From Bacteroidota bacterium (lineage in GTDB: Bacteria > Bacteroidota > Rhodothermia > Rhodothermales > Rubricoccaceae), in NCBI GenBank assembly GCA_022564455.1, contig JADFLK010000185.1:1-5288 (forward strand): a stretch of DNA of 5,288 bases, given 5' to 3'. The first letter of the stretch is position 1, and each line of letters opens with the position of its first letter. The notes beneath the pieces are model-generated. The model was not told where the DNA came from, made no database searches, and saw only the letters and a list, made by a program, of their open reading frames with translations. Below are positions 1 through 5,288 of the stretch, piece after piece. The translations under genes were made by a program, and so were the position numbers.

Positions 1-1276
1 GGAAGAACCCCGCACCCTCCACGACGCGTTTTGAGCCGTACAAATCGTTGATGGTGTAGGTAACGGCCACGGCGTTTCCGGCCTCATCGACAATGGAATA
101 GTGCGTGGTTTCGGAGCTCTCGTGGGGAAGGTCCGGCGGGGTTCCGTGCCCTACTTCCTCACTTGTCGAGGCACGTTCGGCGTTGAACGTCGCCATTCGG
201 CCGGCCACGTAATCGGAATCCATCAGGGCCTCTGTGGGTACGTCGGCGTAGGCCGGATCGCCCATCCAATGGCTGCGGTCGGCGTAGGTGCGACGCATGG
301 CCTCGCCCATCAGGTGAATGCATGCCGCACTGTGCCGGCCCATTTCGCGAAGCGAAAACGGCTCCACGGCTTGTAGCATCTGAATAAGGGACACGCCCCC
401 CGACGACGGCGGGGCCATCGAAATGACCCGGTGGTTGTGGTACGATCCAAACACGGGCTCGCGCTCTACCGGTTCGTACGCCGCGAGGTCTTCGTACGTG
501 ATGAGACCTCCTCCCCGCTCCATCTCAGCGACGATGAGGTCCGCCGTTCGCCCTCGGTAGAATCCATCGAAGCCGTGGTCGCGGACGCGGCGGAGCACAT
601 CCGCCAGATCCCGCTGAACGAACCGCTCACCTCCTACATAACTCGCCCCGCCCGGCTTTGAGAAGTACCTCATCGTGCTCTCAAAATCGGAGAACCCGGG
701 CTGATATCGGTTGAGCAACCGAGCCTGCCGACGAGAGAGAAAGTAGCCCTCGGCGGCAAGTTCAATGGCGGGCTCGATCAACCGAGCCAGCGGTAGACTG
801 CCATGTTGCTCATGAGCTTTGAGTAATCCTGCAACCGTCCCCGGTACGCCCACACCCAGAAGTCCGCGCGTGCTTAAGTCGGGCCGTACCTGATCGGTGA
901 GCGTGTCAATAAACATGGTTCGCGTCGCAGCAGCGGGCGCTCGCTCGCGGAAGTCAAGACTCGTGGTAGAGCCGTCCGCGAATCTTATCAACATGAATCC
1001 ACCGCCGCCCACATTCCCTGCATTCGGTAGAGTTACGGCCATTGCAAAGCCCACAGCCACGGCTGCATCCACAGCGTTTCCACCGTCCATCAACACCCTT
1101 ATACCGATTCGCACAGCATCCTCCTGGCCTGCGACCACCATCCCTCGCTGCCCATCCACCGGAACCAAAACCGTATCGGCCGCGGCTGGATTGGACGGCG
1201 GCGGGTCGGCGCGGCACGCTGTGGCAAGCGTCAGGCACAGGAATAACAGTGGGATGAAGGTTCGGGATTGGCGCAT
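1..1276 (-). CDS. ggt: Gamma-glutamyltransferase (gamma-glutamyltranspeptidase) precursor, predicted lipoprotein, C-terminus outside window
   Basis: This enzyme cleaves the gamma-glutamyl bond of glutathione and related peptides, transferring the glutamyl group to water or an amino acid, outside the cytoplasm. Reading the minus strand from the ATG at 1276 gives 425 uninterrupted residues. Residues 1-21 form a signal peptide with a lipobox-like LATAC, so Cys21 is probably lipidated. Seen in order: GGNAVDAAVA (65-74), the GNVGGGGF loop (87-94), LDFRERAP (107-114) with Arg110 as the likely substrate-carboxylate arginine, the APPSSGG block (288-294), and TTHYSIVDEAGNAVAVTYTIN (in part 390-409). 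In this N-terminal nucleophile hydrolase family the precursor cuts itself just before the first Thr, here Thr390, which becomes the catalytic residue of the small subunit. Family members are usually about 550-590 residues, so roughly 140 are missing, including the oxyanion-hole Gly-Gly. No Shine-Dalgarno sequence precedes the ATG and no upstream in-frame ATG competes. It is divergent from the symporter. Family assignment is very secure; the native substrate is inferred. Confidence 0.97.
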   Translation of the reverse strand, partial: MRQSRTFIPLLFLCLTLATACRADPPPSNPAAADTVLVPVDGQRGMVVAGQEDAVRIGIRVLMDGGNAVDAAVAVGFAMAVTLPNAGNVGGGGFMLIRFADGSTTSLDFRERAPAAATRTMFIDTLTDQVRPDLSTRGLLGVGVPGTVAGLLKAHEQHGSLPLARLIEPAIELAAEGYFLSRRQARLLNRYQPGFSDFESTMRYFSKPGGASYVGGERFVQRDLADVLRRVRDHGFDGFYRGRTADLIVAEMERGGGLITYEDLAAYEPVEREPVFGSYHNHRVISMAPPSSGGVSLIQMLQAVEPFSLREMGRHSAACIHLMGEAMRRTYADRSHWMGDPAYADVPTEALMDSDYVAGRMATFNAERASTSEEVGHGTPPDLPHESSETTHYSIVDEAGNAVAVTYTINDLYGSKRVVEGAGFF

Positions 1277-1478
1277 ATACGGGAGAGCGGATTGGAACGA
1301 AGAAGAAGTATCGGCGACAGAATCTAATCCGCAGGTTCACGTGATGCATGAAGTCGAACATGCCTCTTGCCAGAACAGGTTGCATTTAATAGGCCGGACC
1401 TTTACTTTCACTTCAGAACTGTTCCCCCGGATGGTTCCTCTGGGATCCTCGCCCTACTTGTCCCAACCTGCTCTCACC

Positions 1479-1556
1479 ATGCACCGACTTATCCCAGTCA
1501 TGGCCGCCGTAGCAATACTCGTCGGACTTGGCGTTTTTGTAGTCTTCCAGATCTGA
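1479..1556 (+). CDS. Possible small single-span membrane peptide, 25 aa
   Basis: A short reading frame begins MHRLIPVMAA, continues as an almost unbroken hydrophobic stretch (about residues 5-23, rich in Val, Ala, Leu, Gly and Phe), and ends FQI. The shape is a basic N-terminus followed by one transmembrane helix, with no soluble domain. It is followed after 32 bp by a strong intrinsic terminator on the same strand, which suggests a short transcript ends here. The frame stays open back to about 897, but that extension runs antisense through ggt and looks like an artefact, so the ATG at 1479 is preferred; the ATG at 1500 would leave an 18-residue peptide. There is no Shine-Dalgarno sequence, as for its neighbours. 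I do not recognise a family. It could instead be non-coding sequence in front of a terminator, since a hydrophobic 25-mer can arise by chance. Confidence 0.42.
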   Translation: MHRLIPVMAAVAILVGLGVFVVFQI

Positions 1557-1588
1557 TCTGGCACATCTTTCACCACCTTTCAGTTTGC

Positions 1589-1621
1589 GAGGCTCGCCAT
1601 TTCGGCGGGCCTCCTTTTTTT
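1589..1621 (+). terminator. Rho-independent terminator
   Basis: GAGGCTCGCC (1589-1598) pairs along its full length with GGCGGGCCTC (1604-1613), 10 bp with a single G-U pair, around the 5-base loop ATTTC. One C and seven T follow (1615-1621). The polarity ends plus-strand transcription coming from the small frame at 1479-1556 and would insulate the downstream symporter from it. The complement has no matching run of T on the other side, so it is not obviously bidirectional. Confidence 0.88.
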
Positions 1622-1648
1622 GATTACGTGATTACGTGATTACGTAAT
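1622..1648. repeat. Left octamer array (GATTACGT x3) with terminal palindrome
   Basis: Three exact tandem copies of GATTACGT occupy 1622-1629, 1630-1637 and 1638-1645, starting directly after the terminator T-run. The last copy runs into the perfect 10-bp palindrome ATTACGTAAT (1639-1648). The first 18 bases are an exact reverse complement of 1901-1918. The array could be a binding site for a regulator, the end of a mobile repeat, or replication-slippage product; the sequence alone does not decide. Confidence 0.85.
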
Positions 1649-1749
1649 ATCCGTCCGGCATCTGATTGATCAACACCAATCACTAGGCCTGTTCAAAGTA
1701 AATCACGAGGGGTAGTTTGGGCCATCCCGGATCGTTCCAGCGTTGCAAT

Positions 1750-1784
1750 CCCCGGATCGAGCCCGGGGCAGGCTCTGCCCGGGC
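1750..1784. repeat. GC-rich alternative hairpins inside the intergenic element
   Basis: GCCCGGGGCAG (1761-1771) pairs with CTGCCCGGGC (1775-1784) across a 3-base loop with one bulged G. The same left arm can instead pair upstream: CCCCGG (1750-1755) with CCGGGG (1763-1768). The two hairpins are mutually exclusive because they share 1763-1768. No T-run follows, so neither is an intrinsic terminator. Translated on the minus strand the segment gives a CPGLDPG peptide, a type of string often produced by dispersed palindromic repeats rather than by real genes (from memory, not searched). Confidence 0.7.
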
Positions 1785-1822
1785 CTCTGACCCCGATTTC
1801 CTCGCGCGCCTTGAATCGACCT

Positions 1823-1838
1823 CCCGCAGTACTGCGGG
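1823..1838. repeat. Perfect 16-bp palindrome
   Basis: CCCGCAGTACTGCGGG is a perfect self-complementary sequence with no spacer, within the 193-bp repeat-bounded element. It could form part of the secondary structure of a palindromic repeat or be a dimeric protein-binding site. It lies about 85 bp upstream of the symporter start. Confidence 0.8.
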
Positions 1839-1882
1839 GTCCTCGAACCAATCTCAACACGCTTACTGTGAACAGTCCCTGG

Positions 1883-1918
1883 CTCACGTAATCACGCTCC
1901 TCACGTAATCACGTAATC
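1883..1918. repeat. Right octamer array (ACGTAATC x3), abutting the symporter start codon
   Basis: Three copies of ACGTAATC, the reverse complement of the left-array unit, sit at 1886-1893, 1903-1910 and 1911-1918. The first two copies are part of a 14-bp direct repeat CTCACGTAATCACG (1883-1896 and 1900-1913, period 17). Bases 1901-1918 are the exact inverse of 1622-1639. The array ends 4 bp before the ATG at 1923, so it fills the place where a ribosome-binding site would lie and must be within, or next to, the 5' leader of the symporter message. A role as operator or leader element is inference. Confidence 0.85.
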
Positions 1919-1922
1919 CCGC

Positions 1923-3782
1923 ATGACCGGACTCGACTGGGGCCTCGTCATCGCCTACCTCGTCGTCAGCCTCTCTATTGCTGGGTGGTATGCGCGCCGC
2001 GCCTCGAAGAACACGACCGAGTTTTTCGCCTCCGGGCGGTCGATGCCGTGGTGGCTGGCGGGCACGAGCATGGTGGCCACCACGTTCGCGGCCGATACAC
2101 CGCTGGCCGTCACCGAGTTGGTCGCATCAAACGGCATCTCCGGAAACTGGCTGTGGTGGAATCTGGCCCTCGGCGGCATCCTGACGGTGTTCTTTTTCGC
2201 CAAATTGTGGCGGCGAAGCGGCGTGCTGACCGATGTGGAGTTCGTGGAGATGCGGTACAGCGGCCCGGCTGCGGCGTCGCTTCGTGGAATCAAGGCCGTC
2301 TACTTCGGGCTGTTTATGAACGCCATCATCATCGGGTGGGTGGTGCTGGCAATGGAAACGGTTCTGAGCGTCCTCTTCCCTGGCATGACGCTCTTTGGGC
2401 ACGAGAGCTTCAGCCTGCTCGGCCTCCAGCTCGGCGCGCCGATGGCCGCCGTGGGCCTGTTGATGCTGCTCGTCGCCGTCTACTCCCTCATGGCCGGCCT
2501 GATCGGCATTGCGGTAACCGACGTCTTCCAGTTCTGCATCGCGATGGTCGGCTCCATCGCACTGGCGTTCTTTGCGCTCGATCTGCCGGAGATCGGCGGC
2601 CTCTCGGGCCTCGTCGATAAGCTCCCGACGGAGACCTTCCAATTCTTCCCTACGGTTGAGACACCCACGTTTCTTCAGAACATCCCCGTAATTCGGGATC
2701 TACCTTTTTTCAGCGCTGAGGCTGCTGAAGGAATAGGTATGCTGGTGATTTCAGCGCCTGCGTTCGCTGCCTTCTTCGGACTTCAGTGGTACTCAAGCTG
2801 GTATCCGGGCTCCGAGCCGGGCGGCGGCGGCTACGTGGCCCAGCGGATGCTCGCGTCGCGGAGCGAAAAGGATTCCGTGCTGGCAACGCTCTGGTTCACC
2901 GTAGCCCACTACTGCGTCCGCCCGTGGCCGTGGATCATCGTAGCGCTCGTGGCGCTCGTGCTCTACCCCGACCTCGAAGTAAGCCGTGAAGGCTACGTGC
3001 TGGTGATGCGCGAGACGCTTCCGCCTGGCATCCTCGGCCTGCTCTTCGCCGCCTTCCTCGCGGCCTTCATGAGCACCATCTCTACGCAGCTCAACTGGGG
3101 CGCCAGCTATCTCGTCAACGACGGCTACCGGCGCTTCGTAGCCAGAGACCGCGACGAACGGCACTACGTGTTCATTTCCCGCCTGATCACCTTCGGACTG
3201 GCCGTCTTCGGCTTTTTCGTGGCCACGCAACTCCATTCCGTCTCGGGCGCGTGGGGGCTGATCCTGAGCGCCTCGGCGGGGCTGGGCGTCGTTCTGATTC
3301 TCCGCTGGTACTGGTGGCGCATCAACGCCTGGAGCGAACTCACGGCCACGATGGTTCCGCTGGGCCTCGTCGCCCTCCAACTCGTCGGCATCAACGTGCC
3401 GTTCCTCACCGCCGACTTCCCCATCAACCTGTTCGGCATCGTCGCCATCACCACCGTGGCGTGGCTCATCGTGACCTTCCTGACCCGCCCCACTGATCCC
3501 GACACTCTGGACGCCTTCTACAAAAAGATCCGCCCCGGCGGCCCGGGCTGGACGCGCGTGGCCCGCTGCCATCCAACGTTCATACCCGACAGTGGCCTAG
3601 GCCAGTTGGCCCTCCGCTGGGTGTGCGGCTGCGTGCTGGTCTACTCCGCGTTGTTTGGGATGGGATGGCTGCTGTTCGGGAAACCGCTGGCCGGGATTGC
3701 AGCCTTGGCATTAGCAGTTGGACTCCTTGTTTTCCTGATTCGGGATCTGGATGACAAGGCACCTGTCACCGAAGTGGACTAG
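1923..3782 (+). CDS. Sodium:solute symporter, SSS family (TC 2.A.21), substrate unknown
   Basis: This integral inner-membrane protein of 619 residues is expected to couple inward Na+ flow to uptake of a small solute such as a sugar, amino acid or organic acid. About 14-15 hydrophobic helices span residues 5-606. The family core is clear: FFASGRSMPWWLAGTSMVA (34-52) at the first core helix, LTDVEFVEMRYSGP (102-115), GGGGYVAQRMLASRS (300-314), and GLLFAAFLAAFMSTISTQLN (372-391) followed by YLVNDGYRRF (396-405). In the vSGLT structure the equivalent of AAFMST contributes Na+ ligands (Ser364/Ser365); here Ser384/Thr385 fit. The segment YKKIRPGGPGW (533-543) before the last two helices looks like that of a Bacteroidota-type subgroup. 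It is longer than PutP (about 500 residues) because of extra C-terminal helices. The ATG at 1923 is chosen because the first helix starts at once after it; there is no Shine-Dalgarno sequence, and a repeat array sits immediately upstream. The substrate cannot be named. Confidence 0.95.
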   Translation: MTGLDWGLVIAYLVVSLSIAGWYARRASKNTTEFFASGRSMPWWLAGTSMVATTFAADTPLAVTELVASNGISGNWLWWNLALGGILTVFFFAKLWRRSGVLTDVEFVEMRYSGPAAASLRGIKAVYFGLFMNAIIIGWVVLAMETVLSVLFPGMTLFGHESFSLLGLQLGAPMAAVGLLMLLVAVYSLMAGLIGIAVTDVFQFCIAMVGSIALAFFALDLPEIGGLSGLVDKLPTETFQFFPTVETPTFLQNIPVIRDLPFFSAEAAEGIGMLVISAPAFAAFFGLQWYSSWYPGSEPGGGGYVAQRMLASRSEKDSVLATLWFTVAHYCVRPWPWIIVALVALVLYPDLEVSREGYVLVMRETLPPGILGLLFAAFLAAFMSTISTQLNWGASYLVNDGYRRFVARDRDERHYVFISRLITFGLAVFGFFVATQLHSVSGAWGLILSASAGLGVVLILRWYWWRINAWSELTATMVPLGLVALQLVGINVPFLTADFPINLFGIVAITTVAWLIVTFLTRPTDPDTLDAFYKKIRPGGPGWTRVARCHPTFIPDSGLGQLALRWVCGCVLVYSALFGMGWLLFGKPLAGIAALALAVGLLVFLIRDLDDKAPVTEVD

Positions 3783-3863
3783 AGATGATCAGCCCCAGCA
3801 GATTGGCGCCAGGTTTTTCGGGACTGAGTGAGGAGTGTACGGCTGCCCGGTCTATTTTCAGCC

Positions 3864-4691
3864 ATGACTAAGCTCGAATCTCCTCCACCAACCGCTCTGA
3901 CAGACGCCCGCCTCCAGCTCCACCACGCGGCGCAGATTGCGGCATCGTTCGGATACACGTTTGTAGCACCACGCCCAGACTGGAGCCATACGAGCCTGAC
4001 GTGGAATCGCAATCATCAAGCGCTGATCGGTGCAGAAACCGATGGCGTTCGCGTCGGGCTGCGACTTGCCGATTGTACGCTGGTCGTGTTCGACGGAGCC
4101 GAGTCCGAACACGCTTGTCCTCTGAGCGGAAAGACGCTGGAAGACGGCTACGCGTGGCTGGAGGGAATACTGATGGCGATGAACTCCGATACGATGGGCA
4201 AGCCACTCGTCCGCCCCGACCACGAACTCCCTACCCATCCTGTCGTAACCGGCGCTTCCTTTTCGCTTGAAGAGAAGGCTGCATTTGAGACGGTATCCGC
4301 CTGGTTCGATTTCGCGGACAGACGCCTGCAGCCGCTTGGAGAAGTCTATACACATACCACGCCGGTAACCTGCTGGCCGCATCACTTCGACATTGCGCGC
4401 GTGATCTTTCTTTCCCCGGATGCCGATCAGTCGAAAGATCCATCAGTAGGTGTTGGTCTGAGTCTGGGCGACAACGCGTACGCCGAGCCGTACTGGTACG
4501 TGACGCACTGGCCCTCGCCAGAAGATGCCGACCTCCCTCCTCTTCCGTCCGGAGGCCACTGGCACACCGAAGAATGGACGGGAGCCGTGCTTCCGGGATC
4601 GGCCTTCGCTCATCTTGATGCGGCTGCTCTGACCGACGCCTTTCTCGCGTCAGCCATAGCGTCTTCACTTGCCTTGATCCAAGAACCGTGA
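3864..4691 (+). CDS. Conserved protein of unknown function, possibly distantly DUF5996-like
   Basis: A soluble 275-residue protein with no signal peptide or membrane helix. I do not recognise a characterised function. It opens with LQLHHAAQIAASFGYTFVAP (17-36). Three dense blocks look strongly conserved: CWPHHFDIA (170-178), GVGLSLGDNAYAEPYWYV (196-213), and GGHWHTEEWTGAVLP (230-244). The order 'LH..xQI' near the start, 'PV..W.HHFD' in the middle and 'Y.EPY' later recalls DUF5996 proteins, but this comparison is from memory and weak. The clustered H173, H174, D176, H232, H234 and E236 could bind a metal; that is inference. ATG 3864 is preferred over the in-frame GTG at 3828, because the extra 12 residues are non-descript and 3864 leaves a normal 81-bp gap after the symporter. 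No terminator separates the two genes. Its stop overlaps the next start by 4 bp, so the pair is probably co-transcribed and translationally coupled. Confidence 0.85.
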   Translation: MTKLESPPPTALTDARLQLHHAAQIAASFGYTFVAPRPDWSHTSLTWNRNHQALIGAETDGVRVGLRLADCTLVVFDGAESEHACPLSGKTLEDGYAWLEGILMAMNSDTMGKPLVRPDHELPTHPVVTGASFSLEEKAAFETVSAWFDFADRRLQPLGEVYTHTTPVTCWPHHFDIARVIFLSPDADQSKDPSVGVGLSLGDNAYAEPYWYVTHWPSPEDADLPPLPSGGHWHTEEWTGAVLPGSAFAHLDAAALTDAFLASAIASSLALIQEP

Positions 4692-5062
4692 GCGCATCCA
4701 CATTTAACCTCGATGGCCTCGGGCAAGTGGCCGTACCTGTCCGCGACCTCGACCGTACTCTGGCGTTCTACCGCGACGTGCTTGGCCTCCCCTTGCTCTT
4801 CGAAGTTCCCGGGATGGCGTTCTTCGACGGCGGCGGTGTGCGACTAATGTTCAGCGAGCAGCCCGAAGGTCCGCTCCATGCCTCCATCCTGTACTACCGC
4901 GTGGACGACCTGGATGCCGCGCACGCGATGCTCAAAGCAAAGAACGTCGAATTCATTCGACCACCCCACTTCATCGCGAAAATGGAGGACCACGATCTCT
5001 GGATGGCCTTCCTCACCGACCCGGACGGCCACACACTGGCGCTGATGGCGGAGGTGAGGTGA
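4688..5062 (+). CDS. VOC superfamily (glyoxalase/bleomycin-resistance/dioxygenase fold) protein
   Basis: A 124-residue protein with the paired beta-alpha-beta-beta-beta modules of the vicinal oxygen chelate fold. The first module has QVAVPVRDLDRTLAFYRDVL (13-32), then FFDGGGVRLMFSE (45-57); the second has ILYYRVDDLDAAHAMLKAK (67-85) and ends MAFLTDPDGHTLALMAE (106-122). Single-chain members of this size usually dimerise. The start is GTG 4688, which overlaps the TGA of the upstream gene (GTGA) and places the first strand correctly; no upstream in-frame alternative is better. By eye the metal ligands of E. coli glyoxalase I (His5, Glu56, His74, Glu122) fall on Gln13, Leu53, Ile67 and Ala118, so classical glyoxalase I activity is unlikely. 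Substrate unknown; it may act on, or bind, the product of the upstream protein. The stop codon lies inside a GAGGT microsatellite. Confidence 0.93.
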   Translation: MSASTFNLDGLGQVAVPVRDLDRTLAFYRDVLGLPLLFEVPGMAFFDGGGVRLMFSEQPEGPLHASILYYRVDDLDAAHAMLKAKNVEFIRPPHFIAKMEDHDLWMAFLTDPDGHTLALMAEVR

Positions 5063-5079
5063 GGTGAGGTGAGGTGAGG
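5051..5079 (+). repeat. Pentanucleotide microsatellite (GAGGT, 5.8 copies)
   Basis: Five exact GAGGT units (5051-5075) and a partial sixth (GAGG, 5076-5079) cover the last codons and stop of the VOC gene (Glu-Val-Arg-TGA) and part of the spacer to the next gene. Every reading frame through this repeat meets TGA within five codons, so copy-number change would leave the VOC protein essentially unchanged. Each GAGGTGA also resembles an extended Shine-Dalgarno sequence; the last ends 19 bp before the next ATG. Confidence 0.95.
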
Positions 5080-5096
5080 AACTGATCCCGACTCAG

Positions 5097-5288
5097 ATGG
5101 CCGCGGCGCAGACTGAGATGCTGCCCATCGAGGTACGTCACTTTGCGCAACTTTGGGAGCTCCCGTTTTATCACCGCGATCTGTTCGGCCGCCTCACCGT
5201 TTTGCAGGCGATTACGGATGAATTGTCGGCCGTTACGCGGGACGCCACTTCTGCGCTACACGATGTGGAGGCGCCTGGAAATGGACCG
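5097..5288 (+). CDS. N-terminal part of an unrecognised protein, cut by window end
   Basis: From the ATG at 5097 the frame is open for 64 codons to the window edge. The product begins MAAAQTEMLPIEVRHFAQLW and continues through a mostly helical-looking, charged and soluble segment (ELPFYHRDLFGRLTVLQAIT at 21-40). There is no signal peptide or obvious membrane helix, and I do not recognise a family. A TGA at 5070-5072 closes the frame upstream, so the start lies after that; ATG 5118 (residue 8) is an alternative, which would place the conserved-looking IEVRHFAQLW near the very N-terminus. It follows the VOC gene by 34 bp on the same strand with no terminator, so it is probably part of the same operon. 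Codon choice matches the neighbours, which supports a real gene. Confidence 0.6.
   Translation, partial: MAAAQTEMLPIEVRHFAQLWELPFYHRDLFGRLTVLQAITDELSAVTRDATSALHDVEAPGNGP

Larger units (their letters stand above)
1686..1878. mobile_element. Candidate MITE-like or palindromic intergenic element, 193 bp, non-coding
   Basis: The ends are imperfect terminal inverted repeats: GGCCTGTTCAAAGTAA (1686-1701) matches the reverse complement of 1863-1878 at 14 of 16 positions. The interior carries no credible gene. It holds a 9-bp direct repeat CCCGGATCG (1726-1734 and 1751-1759) and two strong hairpins (1761-1784 and 1823-1838). GG-started terminal repeats on a short palindrome-rich segment fit a non-autonomous element mobilised by a transposase elsewhere in the genome. 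I see no target-site duplication: the flanks end CACTA on the left and begin CTGGC on the right. This may therefore be an old insertion or not a transposon at all. Other genomic copies would settle it. Confidence 0.42.

Noticed and set aside
954..1385. Minus-strand open frame of 143 codons beginning upstream of the ggt start
   Set aside because: It lies in a different frame from ggt, is rich in Arg/Cys/Gly as expected of a shadow frame, and overlaps the ggt signal peptide and N-terminal domain.
1380..1408. Sigma-70-like TTGCAT, 17-bp spacer, TACTTT ahead of the small peptide frame
   Set aside because: Each hexamer matches the consensus at only three of six positions. The spacing is ideal, but matches this weak are common by chance.
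897..1556. Plus-strand open frame of 219 codons
   Set aside because: Its first two thirds are antisense to the clear ggt coding region and the translation is low-complexity Pro/Ala/Thr without family features. Only the final 25 codons are kept as a separate candidate.
1693..1887. Minus-strand 64-codon frame containing CPGLDPG
   Set aside because: It lies within the repeat-bounded intergenic element, and the peptide comes from the hairpin sequence. Such strings commonly arise from palindromic repeats, so I treat it as non-coding.
2793..3572. Minus-strand open frame of 259 codons
   Set aside because: It is fully antisense to the symporter, with a charged, repetitive His/Glu/Arg/Gly composition typical of a high-GC shadow frame.
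3828..3863. Upstream GTG start extending the unknown protein by 12 residues
   Set aside because: The extension has no conserved look, and the AGGAG at 3831-3835 lies after this GTG and too far before the ATG at 3864 to support either start.
3783..3863. Possible terminator after the symporter
   Set aside because: TGGCGCCA is an 8-bp palindrome with no loop, and the following short T-run (AGGTTTTTC) is not backed by a stable stem-loop immediately before it.

Overview
The window is bacterial chromosomal DNA of high G+C content. The genes have no clear Shine-Dalgarno sequence at a normal distance from their starts. A lipoprotein-type gamma-glutamyltransferase and an SSS-family symporter ending in an RPGGPGW block also point to the Bacteroidota/Rhodothermota side of the tree, possibly a Rhodothermaceae- or Salinibacter-like organism. 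This placement is inferred from style and protein flavour only.

Layout. Positions 1-1276 (minus strand) hold the first three quarters of a gamma-glutamyltranspeptidase precursor that runs off the left edge. Reading away from it on the plus strand is a 619-residue sodium:solute symporter (1923-3782). The divergent gap of about 650 bp contains a possible 25-residue single-span membrane peptide (1479-1556) and a convincing rho-independent terminator (1589-1621). Next comes a repeat structure: octamer arrays in opposite orientations (an exact 18-bp inverted repeat, 1622-1639 and 1901-1918) enclose a 193-bp element with imperfect 16-bp terminal inverted repeats (1686-1878) and strong internal hairpins. 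The right-hand array ends 4 bp before the symporter start codon.

Downstream of the symporter, with no terminator visible between them, come a conserved protein of unknown function (3864-4691), a small VOC-superfamily protein (4688-5062, 4-bp start/stop overlap) and the start of an unrecognised gene (5097 to the right edge). The VOC stop codon lies inside a pentanucleotide microsatellite (GAGGT, 5051-5079) whose units resemble Shine-Dalgarno sequences.

Functionally, an exported gamma-glutamyltransferase could release amino acids from glutathione or gamma-glutamyl peptides, and the divergent symporter could import a small solute using the sodium gradient. That link is suggestive only, because the symporter substrate cannot be read from the sequence. 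The overlapping pair downstream looks like a translationally coupled unit. I see no defence system, CRISPR array, tRNA, rRNA or complete insertion sequence. The most unusual part of the window is the nested repeat block in the divergent gap.
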